Origin: Terfezia claveryi
Taxonomy: Eukaryota; Ascomycota; Pezizomycetes; Pezizales; Pezizaceae
Length of the DNA stretch: 64,000 nt
NCBI GenBank assembly: GCA_015179025.1
Contig: WHUX01000075.1
Location: 186,001-250,000 of the forward strand
Direction: 5' to 3'
Positions 22,622 through 34,949 of this stretch are shown piece by piece. Each line of letters opens with the position of its first letter. Within the stretch, counting starts at the first letter, position 1. The notes under the pieces were generated by a model, which had not been told where the DNA came from, did not search any database, and saw only the letters and a list, made by a program, of their open reading frames with translations. The position numbers and the translations under genes are program-made.

Positions 22622-23083
22622 AAAAGACTTGGCATTGACACCAGGCTTGGGGGTTGGATATGTTATTTGTATCTCGGAATTGCAAATGAAACAATGCTCC
22701 TGTGCTTCTACCAGTGCGGATATCAATATATTCAAGAGTATTTTCTAGTAATACAAACAGAATATCGTTCTGTTCCTAACCCAATTCCTCCCATATATGC
22801 TTCTTATGCAAATAAAACCCGGAATAATAATACAAGTGCAATGCAAGATGCCCAAAAGAAGATGATAACAAATGAATAAGAGGAAACATTCAAAGAATGA
22901 ACCTACTGCAATTCCCGGTGCGAGGCTATCCCTTGGTATTGTTGCCAGACAAACTTTTTTTGATGCATCGTAATAGGAAATGAATACCAGGCTGCCTGGC
23001 CAATGTACAGCGGGAATTTCATGTCCTCATGTAGAATTTTCATGTTATCCTAGTAGTGATATATACGGGTCTGTTTGAGTCTA
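22622..23083. other. Convergent intergenic region
   Basis: The gap lies between two gene 3' ends and is AT-rich. No feature is seen apart from probable 3' UTRs. Confidence 0.5.
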
Positions 23084-23890
23084 TTAAGTCCCGTCCCATC
23101 GGAAACCTATTTGTCCTGTCAGCTCAGGGGGTACTAGCGATTCACGGAGAAGTACGTACTGAGCCTCTGAGTCTAACCTCTTCTTTCCCTTCGGCTTGCA
23201 CTCCCAAATTCTCTTCTTCTCAAAAAAAATATACGCCCCTGTGTACGTCCCATTCTCAGCACCTCCACCGTCACCCTTTGCCGCCATAAACCTCCTATAT
23301 GAATTACTATTCACATTCCCAATGACTTCTAAAAAGTGCTTCTGAGTGCATTTGTACTCGGTATTAGCATTTGAAAAAAAGGCACGAATTTTGCGACGAA
23401 TTTCGTTGCAATCGTCGTAGATCGGGACATATGTTTCTCCATCTCGTGCAGAAATTTTGGGTACTTCCACGGTCAGCCATGGTAGAGGGTCGTTCTTAGT
23501 TCGGCTTCTCGGTGTAGGCTGCTTCGACACAGAAGGTGCCCGAATTGGAGGGGGGAAAAGTGGTGGTTGATTCGTACGAGGTGGAGAGGGATGGGGATTT
23601 AGGATAGCTGAAATAGAAGTGGGAGGAACAGGGACAGGCGGAGGTGGCTGTACTGGAAGTTGTAGCGGCGATGGAACAGGTATTGATGTTCGTGAAAGCG
23701 GTGAGGATAAGGACAATATTGGAGGTAATGTAGAGCCAGAAAGTAAGGAAAATGGTGGTAGTGTTGATATTGACGGCAGGGGCACTGTCGAGAAGTTTGA
23801 TGTTGAGGAGGAAGAGGATACCGTCATTGTGGGATAAGGTTCTGCCACAGAGACAGCTCCATACGACCTCGCGCGAGGGGCTTTAGGCAT
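23084..23890 (-). CDS. Fungal DUF7726-type protein
   Basis: A single exon of 268 residues starts at the ATG MPKAPRARSYGAV (23890). The open frame extends upstream, but the extra residues look like translated UTR. The first half is S/P-rich and disordered. The second half has a compact conserved module: YVPIYDDCNEIRRKIRAFF, then CTQKHFLEVIG, YRRFMAAKG and TYTGAYIFFEKKRIWE with CKPKGKKR. This matches the small helical, HTH-like DUF7726 domain common in Pezizomycotina. Its function is unknown; a DNA-binding role is only a guess from fold and basic residues. Confidence 0.6.
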   Translation of the reverse strand: MPKAPRARSYGAVSVAEPYPTMTVSSSSSTSNFSTVPLPSISTLPPFSLLSGSTLPPILSLSSPLSRTSIPVPSPLQLPVQPPPPVPVPPTSISAILNPHPSPPRTNQPPLFPPPIRAPSVSKQPTPRSRTKNDPLPWLTVEVPKISARDGETYVPIYDDCNEIRRKIRAFFSNANTEYKCTQKHFLEVIGNVNSNSYRRFMAAKGDGGGAENGTYTGAYIFFEKKRIWECKPKGKKRLDSEAQYVLLRESLVPPELTGQIGFRWDGT

Positions 23891-25033
23891 TGTGAGAATA
23901 GATATTCCTGAGCCCAGCTGGAACGGAGAATGACAGAAAACGAACGGATATATACGGGGAGTACCTCTGGGATAGAAATTCCAGAAAAATTGAGATGTGG
24001 ATGGGGGTATAATATACAGCACAGTGTAAAGAGCTAACTGCCCGCGAACCAAGAAGACTTGGGGTACTTGTATAAAAGAATCAAAGAAAAAGGCAGAGTA
24101 TTCTCAACTAAGCCCCCTCAAGAGATAAAAAGTACCTGTACATGAGTGGGTGTAATTTCTGAGGGACCCACCAACCGTACCCTTGACCAATTCCACATAC
24201 CTGGCGCGTTCTCCCCTCAACTGCGCCTGGGGCGGCCTCCCGTGGAACTGGGATTTCGCTAGTCATATTCGAGGAGCATTACGGATGTTTTCTTTTTCTA
24301 AGGTTAGCCGGATGAGGGAGGAGTGCTCCGGCTAGTGTTTTGGCCTCGAAATGCGTCCGTGCATGATTTTTTTTTTTTTTTTTTTTTCTTTTCATTTTCA
24401 GAGAAGTGGATGAGTACGCCAGCATGTCCAGGTGGATGGCTATGGTGACCAAGAAAAGGGAGTAGATGCGTGAGGACCGGGTGTTGCAGGGGGGATTGTG
24501 AAGGGGGGGGGTGGTTGGATAATGCCACGTGAGCGGAACCGTAAGTACTGCTTGATAGCTGCCTGCATAAAACTGTACGTATTACTGTCTGATAACGATC
24601 AATCTGAGGAGACATATAAGACACATAAATACCTGTACTAGTACCTCTGTATGCTGAGAGGCTGGTAGATGAGCGGATATCAGGCAGTTGCATTGATTGT
24701 TCGAGTTGTGGTGCTGAAGACAGGAAAGGTGTACTTTCTTACTGCAATGCAATAACCCAACTTACGTCAATCAAAGCTCCTAAACCCTGTCCAGACGCAC
24801 GCACACTCACAGCTTGACCTGGTCTAAACCGACGATAAGGAAAGCCTGAACCCCCTTCAAAGCAAAAAACAACTCAGAAAATTGCTGCTATATTCAAACA
24901 CATACCCAATAAGAGAACATCCCGACAGACCGGCACCGTACAGAGATTGGGGACACCCATACGCAACGCCCCACAGACACAAACAGCCAGAGTCATATAT
25001 TCTTGTACTAGTCCTTGTTCGCTCAGTTCCTAC
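23891..25033. other. Divergent intergenic region upstream of UFD1
   Basis: About 1.1 kb without a supported gene. It holds a 21-T run near 24367-24387 and the presumed promoters of the DUF7726 and UFD1 genes. Confidence 0.5.
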
Positions 25034-26460
25034 GATGGTTCGTCCGTTGCCATCTGCTGTACCCCACGTACGCAACCAGTGTTTGTAGAAGCTGACTTGC
25101 AAACCTCAGTTCGGTGGTGGTTACTACGAAGACGACCCGATGATTCCTTATTCACGGAGAGCTGCGGCTCAGCCGACAAGGAGAAGGTTTAATGAATACT
25201 TCAGATGCTACCCAGTTGGATTCATGCCAGGTAAACTACGAGCTCATAGTCGATGCTTCGCTCTGTTTCTGACACATTCGTAGGGCCTGAGCGTGAAAAC
25301 GTCAACTATGGGGGAAAGGTCATTATGCCACCCAGTGCACTGGAGAAGCTAACACGGCTCCACATCTCATATCCTATGTTATTCGAGTTACGGAACGGCG
25401 CGAAGGAGAGGGTTTCACATGCTGGTGTGCTAGAGTTCATTGCTGAAGAGGGTAGAATATACCTCCCTCACTGGGTAAGCATCCTGGGCCCTTTAGAATT
25501 ATCCAACTACTGGTCTTTAACAGATGTACCTCACAGATGATGAACACTCTCCTCCTTGAGCCTGGCGATCTTTTGGAAGTTAAGAGCACCGATCTACCTG
25601 ACGGGAAATTCATCAAACTCCAACCGCAGTCTGTAAACTTCCTAGACATCTCTGACCCAAAAGCTGTTCTCGAAAACTCATTGCGTCATTTTTCCGCCCT
25701 CACAAAGGACGACATCTTCTCGTTTTCTTATAATGATCAAATCTACGAAATTGCCGTACTGGAAGTCAAGCCAATGACGGAGAAGGGTGCAATTTCGTGT
25801 GTTGAGACTGATATTGAGGTGGATTTTGCTCCCCCAGTAGGATACGTCGAGCCTACGAGACAGCCAAAGCTACCCAGTAGTGCGGGGTCTACCAGGCCAG
25901 GGTCTTCATCCGGGTTACCAGCTCACACCACAATCCATACGCAAGGGTCGATGTCAGAGGCTATTGGATATGCTCAGCTTGCTCCTTCGACCAGGTTGAA
26001 GCCACCTACGGCAGAGGAGAAGTTCTCTAGAATTGGTGCGGGGCAGAGATTAGCGGGGAAGAAGAGCTCGAAGGCCACAACCCCCACAAATAAGCCATCA
26101 ACACCAATCGCGGGGCAATCGTCAAACCCGCCGCCGCTAACAAGCAATGCCCCTAGTACTATCCGGAGGCCAGAAGGACCACAACCGCTCAGGTTACCGC
26201 CTGGAAAACTATTCTTTGGATACGAGCTTATGCCTCTCAGAAAGAGGGATAAAAACGGAAATTTACTGCCAGAAGACAGGAAGCCCTTCGCGAGTGGCGG
26301 AGTGAAGTTAAACGGCCAGGCGATCAAAGAGGAAGATTTGTCCGACAAGAAGGGGAAGGGAAAGGAGAAGGAGGCTCCAATGAAGGGAACGGGTGCTGGG
26401 GGAGTAAGACTAGGTGACTCCACAGGAGGCTGTAAAAGAGAGGTCGTCGAAGTTGATTAG
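25034..26460 (+). CDS. UFD1: Ubiquitin fusion degradation protein 1 (Cdc48 cofactor)
   Basis: Ufd1 pairs with Npl4 to recruit ubiquitylated clients to Cdc48/p97 for ERAD and chromatin extraction. The UN domain is unmistakable: FNEYFRCYPV, VNYGGKVIMPPSALEKL, LHISYPMLFELRNG, then RIYLPHWMMNTLLLEPGDLL and SVNFLDISDPKAVLENSLR. The last exon also carries C-terminal Cdc48/Npl4-binding tail motifs such as IGAGQRLAGKKS. Exons 25110-25230, 25284-25474 and 25537-26460 join in phase. The first of these begins FGGGYYEDDP without a Met. The only suitable upstream ATG (25034-25036) is directly followed by a GT donor, with a CTGAC branch point and CAG acceptor at 25109, so exon 1 appears to be the ATG alone. 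That gives 412 residues; if wrong, the start would be an internal Met near 25149. Confidence 0.93.
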
Positions 26461-29400
26461 GCAGTGACAAAAGTGCTGTTTTTTTTTTTGTAGTCATTGT
26501 AGGCTATTGGACAAGCCTACTCATTTCCGAGGCTATGAGGTTGGCTTTTGTTGTATCCAAGCTGAGAGATTGGGGATTGTTCATCCAATGAAATGAGATA
26601 GCGAATCCTAGTCTATGTCCGCGCACGTGTATTGGATATTTTATCTTTATTCTCAGAGGCCAAGAGCGTGGTCCCGGAAATGGGGCCCCGTTGCCATAAA
26701 TTGGTCAAGCCGAGATTACTGTACACCAAACTAACATTAGTACCACTCTTTCAGTTTCCGTAAGCGGAAGTTGTGATGTTGCACAGGAGAAAGCTTATGT
26801 AGATTTCTTCAGCAAGCAGTAAAACATCGGCATCCCGGGAGCGGGCTGACTTGCTACATTCTCCAGAACGCGCAGAAGCATTTGGTGGCCCGTTTTTACC
26901 GACGAGGTGCCTGTTCATACCGGTATGTTTTGATAGCCTCGCGCGGACACGAACCTATTTCTCACCGATCCCCAAATCAAGCCATCGGATTACGTCAAAT
27001 TTTCCCTGCTGGGGGAGGGGGGCGGGGGGGCGGGGGGGGGGGGTCGGTACTCACGCCGAAACCACAACCCTGTTACTTTCCCGCAACGGATTAGAATCCG
27101 ATGGTGATTGTACGTACATAGAAGTACTAATGGTTTGAGAAGGTGATATTATAAACCGTTGTAGGGCCACACTTGCAACCGAGTATGCAGTGTACTGTAC
27201 TCTACTTCCTGCCATAATTTCAACTCCAAACAAGCATGGTACGTACATACACACATACATACATGGATCATAGGTATAGGGAACCAGCTACGGATACAAA
27301 ACCCCGGATTGAGAGCCCCACGTAGCTAAGGCACGTATCGTCAAAAAAAATAAATAGACCCCTGGCAGCTCGAAAGTAATAATGACCCAATATAGTTTAA
27401 CCCCAATGATTGCCAGCCGGCTTCAAGATTCTAATTCTTAGCTAAAGCTTACCCAAATATTCTAGTTTGGTTACACCCAAATAAATTGAGAGGCTAGGCA
27501 TCCAGGCTAATAATGGGGGTACAGGTATATTCTCATAGATGGAAGCAGGTATATGTAAGTTCCCTCGTGTGGGTAGACTAGATGGTAATATAAAGTTTGG
27601 TTTGAGATTTGTTGTCTCTTTTGACGTGACGGAGATCCTTGTACGTTGAGGTAAGCGGCAATACCGTGGTAATACCGAATTTTAACAGAGTATTTATGGA
27701 TATTAATTTTGTAACTTCTCAATCCTTGTACCTCCATATAACATCCCCTTTTAGCTCTCATCAGGCGCACACATGACTAGCATTTCGGCCGTATAGGTAT
27801 GTATAGTCTGGTTTAGATTAATGACCATATATACCAGGTTTTTGGCGTTAGACATTTTTTGCAAATTCGGGATAATTTAATATGGTCTCTCCACAGGTCA
27901 CGCCCCACCCCTATCACGTGCTTTGCCCGATATTGCCAGCTGCAATTTTTTTTGTATGTAAATATAACTAGAGGGAGGAGTATTAAAAGAAAAAAAATGG
28001 ACCCAATAATGACCTAGGACTAAGAGAAAGACTGGACAGCAAGAGACGAGTTCGAGCGTTGGGGGCTGGCTCATCATGGATACATACATATGTATTATGG
28101 GTGAGATTATTAAGTTTCAACTACAGGTTTGTGAGCTTAAAGCTTGTGCTTAGAAATGAAGAGAAGAATCCGTCGACCTAATAGCTGAGGGAGCTCTCAG
28201 TTGTGGATTGACAGACTTGAAGCTGAAGGTGGCTCCTACGGACCGCAGTTGGTGGCTTGGGAGTTGATCTTGGGCAGATCAAAATATTGGGCTTGCAATT
28301 CTCTGTAACACGTTCTGCACTGAGGTCTCAATAAGCTTTATGTAGTAGCATTCAAGTTGTTTGAGTGAGGTTGTTATAGTGGATCAAATACAGTGGTAAG
28401 CCTTTGATACGATGAGACTGAATTTTGTATATCAGCGTGATTCGGTTCTCAATTCAAGTATTATGCATTATCAATCATTGGTTTAGCGTGTATATGAAAC
28501 TTGCAGTCATGTGCTATAAATTTTGAATTAGGGCAATTCGGTGCTGAAGTACATACGGACGATTGGTATATGGGGTATTATGGGTCTAATCTACATCTAA
28601 GTAATCAATCTCCTACGAAGTTGGTATCCTTATGAGATCCTTGGAAAATCAGCTTGCAGATGAGTAGATCTCCATGATGTTCAGAGGCAAATTCTTGGTG
28701 GAATCGATAGATGCTGAGAAGTAGCTCTAGACTGATTACTTGAGAAGTACCAGTGACTTGAAGTTTGAGGCGCTTAAGCAACCAACAACCCCCATCAGCA
28801 AGACAGAATTTAGTGTTTGATGTGTTTCAGGTGCGCAACATCGATGCCATCGCCTGGGCATGTGGGAAACCACAACACGCATCTATTGGATGATATTGCC
28901 CCTGAAGTAAACCAAAGAGGGCTGAGTGGCACTCATACCGTATACGAGTTTTTGGGTGTGTGAGGCTTACCCGGATAAGCCCACTGGCAGCTTATGAGGA
29001 AGTAGTCTGGTTGGCACGAGTCTCCTCCAAGCTTGATAGCTTTAGGGTGGTGGGAAAGGGTAAGAATGAATGTCCCTTGCAAACCAACTAGGCTCCAATA
29101 ATTGTGGACCAGATCCGCCCAACAGTCTATCTGCTTTCAAGAATTACCTAGGTACCTCCTTCGCTTCATTGCCATGCGTCAATCCATTCACAGCAGCGGC
29201 CCCTAAATGTGGGTCGTGATACTTTAGATAAGGTAGATGATATTCCACGTCCAATTGCAGTTTCGTTGAATAGGATAACGCCGCTACCTGGATTGACAGT
29301 GGCGATGTCTCATAGGAGAACACTCAGGGCTGATTAGAGGATCCAAGATAATCCAGGTCTTTGATTGGTTACTAGATGTTGTGAACTAGCCTACACTCTG

Positions 29401-29962
29401 CCCGATCAGCTTATGGGTCTCCTTGTGCATGCATACCATTGGAATACAAGACTGCGGTTTGCAAACGCCTTCACAGTCCCTTTATTGGGAGAATTCACCA
29501 CGTTGTTCAGTTCTCTTAGTAGCGTATATTCGCACTACTGTCTGTCCTATCCAGATTTAGCTACATGTCCAGATCAAGAAGAATCATATTAATATTGTAC
29601 TTACAATCGAGCCTCTCGGCTAATTAGATATTGGAATGCCTAGTCTCTCGTGCCGGAATGTCCCATAACAGAGGATATCCAGTAATGGGGTACTTCCTGA
29701 CATCGGGCATGGGATCCAGTGGATGGACCTAATTGCAGTATGGGAAGCTTAAATTGCACCTAGGAGACTTGTAGCTTGTGAATGACGAGACCTTCGTAAC
29801 ACCAGAGTAATGATTTGAAATATGTGGTTGCGAAATACAAACCTCCCTTGGGCGCTTAAAACTAAGATCCGAGCCAAGCCCTTAGGGTTCTACCCTAACT
29901 CCTTGGTCTACCGTAAGGCAATGGGCCGGAATATACTGCCCAACAATGTGAACATTTTCCTA
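26461..29962. other. Gene-free zone, probably decayed repeats
   Basis: 3.5 kb with no supported gene. It contains a G-rich tract near 27010-27042, short CATA repeats near 27245-27263 and a copy of the dispersed terminal motif TAGTCTGGTTGGCAC at 29003-29017. Composition and lack of frames suggest old transposon debris. Confidence 0.5.
29003..29017 (+). repeat. Solitary TAGTCTGGTTGGCAC motif
   Basis: An exact copy of the 15-bp dispersed terminal motif seen also at 34200, 34394 and 56710. No flanking direct repeat is visible here, so it may be one end of a decayed longer element. Confidence 0.6.
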
Positions 29963-29967
29963 CAGTA

Positions 29968-30000
29968 TGTAAGATGGAGGCTTGTATGCAGGATGTCATT
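29968..30000 (-). repeat. Left LTR, first piece (33 bp)
   Basis: It begins TGTAAGATGGAGG, matching the start of the right LTR exactly, and ends in GTCATT. The last two bases, TT, are the target-site duplication of the nested transposon. Confidence 0.95.
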
Positions 30001-30290
30001 CATCAGGAACGATTTTCTTACGCCGCAACACCATCACCAAGCGCCCTGACGATAGTTGCCTGCTAGCTGGGCGCCTGATGCCTCCAGGACGTTTCGTCAC
30101 CACGGCGCAACTGGTTGTAGTCTGACGCCCCGGCGTTGAAAGATGTAGTCTGACGCCCCGGCGCTGAGTGCTTCAGGTTTCGCCGCAAGGGGTCACCAGG
30201 CGTCCTGACAATGCCCGGTCCTCATCTAGATCCTGACCGCCCTCGCGCCGTTACAACCAGGGCGCAGATCTGTTGTACTCATCCTGGACT
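30001..30290. repeat. Left TIR and subterminal GC-rich repeats of the Plavaka-like element
   Basis: After the 12-bp TIR there is a GC-rich tract of motifs such as GTAGTCTGACGCCCCGGCG (copies near 30117 and 30145), GCGCCCTGACGAT and GGCGTCCTGACAAT. Such subterminal arrays are transposase-binding regions in CACTA-type elements; that role is inferred here. Confidence 0.75.
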
Positions 30291-30391
30291 CTCACCATCT
30301 TAACTTAGACCTTCACAATGTCCCCGCTCATACTGCATCCACAAACAATCACACTGAGAATTCTGATTTTTAGATCCCAACTAATTCAATT

Positions 30392-33300
30392 CTATTCATA
30401 CAACTCATTCCACGTACTGAAATCTATCCTGTTGTTCACCAACCAGACCCTCCCCTTCTCCAATGGTATCAGATGAGCCATCCCCTCTATATCTGAAATT
30501 CTTACAAAATGCATATCGAGTTGCTCGTCCCTGAATTCCATTCGTATCATCCCTTCCTCACTATGTGGTCTCCTTGGACCCTTTACCCGCATTAACCTTA
30601 CGTATGCTACCTCATGTTCACCCTGTATCCCGTCCCATACCCTGAACACCCCTTCTAACCTCCCCACCGTCCTCCCATCCAGTTTACCATTGGAGTTTTC
30701 GCATCTTGGTCTCCGCCGAACCCAAACCCAATCCGCTCGCACATCTCCTGTCTTTCGGAATCCCTGATTACCAGTCCATCGCACGTGATGTATTTCGGTG
30801 CCATCCCCCTGAAATTGTTGAACTGGAACCGCAATGCTATCGAAGTATTCTCCCCGGTACCTTCCTATCTGCCCAATGTCCCCTCCCATCCCCTCTGAAT
30901 TACCATTCAATCTCATGTACTCCTGGAACTTCGACACCAAGTTCGGGATTCTCAGTATGCTCGCCAGGGTTGTGAGCGTCTCCGGACTACCACTCTGAGC
31001 CTGCTTCCGCCCTCGCAATACCGGATTTCGGGGTTTCACTTTTTTACCGGGGTTGCTTTTCTCCAACGTTGCCACCAGGCTCTTAATATCACTTCCCAAA
31101 TTTAACTCCTTATCCCACGCACACAAATTCAACTCTAACATCTTAAATGCACCTTCCCTCGCATGACTATCTAGAACCTGCGAACTGGCGTCAACTCTAT
31201 TCGAGCGGCGATAAGCGTCTTTCAGGGGCTTGTGAAGGGCCTCCGTAATCTCGGTAGAAAACTGGGGTAGCGTTCCAAAACGTACAACTTGTTCAGCATA
31301 ATGTGTTAGCAAGTGCAACTTTGGGTAGTTGAATGCCGCTTGGCCTAGAATCTCCTGTACCAAGTTTTGCCGTTCTTGTCGATTTACAGATGCTTCCTTT
31401 GCCTTCTTCCTTGCAGTGACTTCAAAATAACTGGAAATCGTGCTTTGACGAGCCTGAGAAGCAGCCATATCTTTAGACGCTCCTTTAGCTCGCTTGTGAT
31501 CTGACTTAGAAGCACGAAATTCTGCAAAGACATGTTTGTACTTGTGGAAATCCTCCAGGTACTTAGACATATATTTGATGGTCTCCGGTGTGTGACTTCG
31601 ATATTGGGCAATCAGACAGAAATCCGATAGGGCGCGAATAGCTCGAATAGCAATTTTCAAATCACTCTGAGCAGCAGGCGGTAGACGACTGGTGTCCTCC
31701 TCTCGACGCATGGCGGCTGTAAAACACGCAAGTATTACTCTTCCTACCCCTCGCATTTCCGTACCACTCCACATTGTGATTTGGCGATATTGCTTCTTTG
31801 GCGGGTTAAACCCTGGATATGGTGGTAAACTGCCCCATATTTCGTCGAAAACGGGAAGGCGTTTATGTTTCCCCAAAAACCCCTGCACCCAATCCATAAT
31901 ATTCTTTTGGACTCCTAAAAGTATATTATGAAGTATATCTGCTCGGACTATTGTTGGTGGGTGGACATTTGGGAGGCCCCAAAGTGCATTCTGGATCGGT
32001 TTAACATCTGCTTTAGCTAATCTGTTTGGCACATACTTAAATTAGTTACCTCCTCCAGCAATATTTATCCAGTTACAACTTACGCATCATTATCACTAGC
32101 TTCCCAAAGACGCTCATAGGCAGCATGATCACGGTCACTATACGGTCGTTTGGGCCACAATCCAAGCTGATCTCGGCTCGCTACGCAAATTGCACACCGG
32201 TTGACTTTGATGCAATGAATATTAACATTCTCCATGTGATCTGCAAGCCATGCTGATAAAATAGGGACACAGCGCCGGATGTTTTCATCCCCACAGACCA
32301 TCTCACATCCGCCGGCCTTTCATGAGTCAGCGATAGCCCTAGAACGTCTGCTGGACGGACGGAAACTCACATTAAAAACTTGGACTAGGGGGGCTAATAT
32401 TCGTTCGATGAGTCGGTGTTGCGTTTCTAAAGCATCATATTCCTGGTCCTGAACCGAAAATCCACTCAGAGACTTAGTTCGTTTAGGGCCAATTGGCAAC
32501 AGAGCTATCAGAATCCATGCTTGGTTGGACGGCTTGTTTCGCACATCAGAAGGAATGTTTCCCAAACTCATGAAAATCGGCCACAATTTTTTATCCCCAG
32601 AAAAGTTTGTCAAGCATGTTTGATCGGACGTTATTAGGATAGGTATGAGAGTGGTGCCAATGGGTAGGGTCATCTGGTGGCTCGTAAGTGTCTGGTAACA
32701 AAGCGAATTTGTAGTAACTATCCCCTCAAAAACATACCTGCATATCCCACCACCATTCCGCCGTATGCATCTCTGTGTAAACTCTAGAGCCGTGTAGATC
32801 AAACTCACGCCTTGGTGCGAATACCAGATCCCGGGCGTACACTTTCTGGCGGAGAAGATACCGAATGCACTCAACAGCGTCTCTATAAAAAAATTGGACG
32901 CCTGTTTGCAGGTGAAAATCCACAGTCCCATTCCGCCACTCCGGTTGGTCTACCAATCCACGCATTTTCTTACGCCACGTATAACCAGACTTGTACCCGA
33001 CTGCTAGTGTCCTGAAAGCATCCATAGGGAGCAGTTCATCGTGGAAAAATCGGTCAATCTGTCGCATTGAAGTTTTGCTCTCATGGAAGAACCGGGCAAG
33101 CTTATATTCATAAGCATTCGTGAATGGTGACAATGGATTCCATGACGGGTCCCGAATATGAGTGAATAATGACTGACGTATAACGTGTCCGACCTGCAGG
33201 CTGGGTGGAAGACACTGTCCGACAGATGTAGCTGGATCCAGAGCGTCCAGTACTTCCCCCCTAGTGTCTCGTGTTTCGATGCTGACGAGAATATTATTGT

Positions 33301-33511
33301 TGGTATCCAAAGAAACTATCGGTCTGCTGGGGTGAGCATTTCCTCCGGTCAAATTACCCAGCCGGCGACGTTTGACGGTTGAACTTTGCTCTGGGAGTGG
33401 TGCATTATCAATGGCAATCGATTCCAATTGTTTCGCACGGTGTTTGCTACGCAGATGGCGACCATAATAGCCTGCTTTCTTGAACTGATAGTCACAAAAT
33501 TGACACCGCAT
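30392..33511 (-). CDS. Plavaka-type transposase (multi-exon)
   Basis: The N-terminus has a C2H2 finger (CQFCDYQFKKAGYYGRHLRS). Exon 1 (33511 to about 32743) ends at AEWWWDMQ. Exon 2 (TLTSHQMTLPIGTTLIPILI, then LWPIFMSLGNIPSDVRNKPS) ends at VFN near 32370. Exon 3 (AGGCEMVCGDENIRRCVPIL) ends near 32080. The last exon runs to 30392 with HPPTIVRADILHNILLGV and FNYPKLHLLTHYAEQVVRFG. The 'SD-T-LT...WP-I/Y-x-S-x-GNI...R-x-KP' and 'GD-x-x-R-R-x-x-P-I' blocks are those of Plavaka transposases described among fungal KDZ/CACTA-like elements. The exon 3/4 junction is not perfectly in phase in my reading, so it may be mis-spliced here or slightly decayed. The long exons otherwise have no internal stops. 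Confidence 0.8.
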
Positions 33512-34190
33512 AATATACTACAGTAGAAGGATCCACTGCGTCAGCTCAGTACAGAAGCATCCCTGGGGCCCTTCTTACGTACAACTATTCAGACAAACGT
33601 GACGAACTCCGACAAGCTGCACAAGTCCCCTGAGTGTCCAAAGAACGACCCTCTTCGTTCCCTCTCGTGCGTAAGTCTTGAGAACCTGATCGATCAATCC
33701 CAGGTGGACTATCAAACTCCCATCGTAGTAGGTATGTCGTCCCCGGTTGGACCCCAAGAGCGGAAACATAATCGATCTTATAAGTCCCAGAACGAAAGTA
33801 AGTGATTCTGGGAATACATCCAGGCGGTCGTTTGGTATCCATTATTTGTGTGATATGCCAGTGAGCAATGAACAAAATGCACTTGGGGAACAAACTCTTC
33901 AGGAAAAAATCTGGTTTTAGGCAGCGTCAATTACTCCCAATTGTGCCAAGCCGGGTGGTGGTGTACGGCTTGGACTCCTGAGTGTCCGAACGCATGCATT
34001 AAAAATTGTGTATCAGACCGAAATTAGCGGCCTCTTGGAAATTGGACTTGCTTTGTGCTGATCAAGTGCTGATCAAAAAGGTTAGACTCGATCAGGAGCT
34101 CATTGAGTCCAATAAAATGTTACCAAGTATGATTATGCTCTTGCGCGTGTTCAGACTATTGTTTATAAATGTTCTTTCAATTGGAAGGTG

Positions 34191-34277
34191 GGGAATCTTT
34201 AGTCTGGTTGGCACAACACCCTCCACAGGAGGGGAATCTTTAAGGAGGGGCTAGTGCAAGCCAGACTAGGGAATCTT
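34191..34277. mobile_element. 69-bp hairpin insert with 9-bp duplication GGGAATCTT
   Basis: Positions 34200-34268 begin TAGTCTGGTTGGCAC and end GTGCAAGCCAGACTA, an imperfect inverted repeat. They are flanked by GGGAATCTT at 34191-34199 and 34269-34277. An additional GGGGAATCTT lies inside the hairpin. A 9-bp duplication with short TIRs fits a Mutator-like miniature element. Confidence 0.75.
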
Positions 34278-34393
34278 TAGGTTCGTAACCAGGAAAGGAC
34301 TTACTTGGCTTTGTCACAAGCACGTGATCTCGTAATCCATGGCCAAGAACAATGGTCAAACTCAGGTGACCAGGGTCTAGTCTAGTCTTGTCA

Positions 34394-34408
34394 TAGTCTG
34401 GTTGGCAC
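34394..34408 (+). repeat. TAGTCTGGTTGGCAC copy with imperfect flanking repeat
   Basis: The left flank GTCTTGTCA and right flank CTCTTATCA (after three more bases) match at 7 of 9 positions, suggesting an older target duplication. Confidence 0.5.
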
Positions 34409-34949
34409 AAGCTCTTATCAAAGGATATTCACGTCACAAAGAAGCTCGGTTTGTAGCGTTATTGACAACGCGCTTTGTTACATTTATAGGATATGCATAC
34501 ATTTCTTTGATTGTTTGCTTCAGGCCTGCCATGTCTTCATCCGAAAAAGAATTCTTTATGCCAAACTAACCACCTATATTAAAGTGTATCTATGTCTCTG
34601 AGCCGAAACCTCACAATACCTTCCTCCCACAATTTCGTATAGAATAACACCTTGTACAGACCCGAGAGTCCATACTGGGATTTTTGCTGACTAGATACAG
34701 GAATCAAATATTCATTCATTCAGGGTTTGACTCTGTATATCATCTTTGGATTGTAAGAGGCCATTTGTTGATTTTTTCTAACCACGGAATAATATTCACC
34801 CTAAACGTGGTAATTGCCATGTTAGGACAACTTAGCTGGATTTTCGCTAACTAGATACAGGAACGAAATTTCTTTAGATTGTGTTTCTCTGGTACGGACA
34901 CTGAGCGACTAGACTAGGATCACCACTAACTGGATGTAGACGATCATCG

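Larger units (their letters stand above)
33512..34949. other. Spacer between divergent genes of the Plavaka-like element
   Basis: This 1.4-kb region separates the minus-strand transposase from the plus-strand cargo and presumably holds both promoters. It contains small inserts of the TAGTCTGG family (34200-34268 and 34394-34408). Confidence 0.6.

Noticed and set aside
27010..27042. G-quadruplex-like regulatory element
   Set aside because: The G runs are long enough to form a quadruplex, but no gene or conserved context is nearby to support a role.
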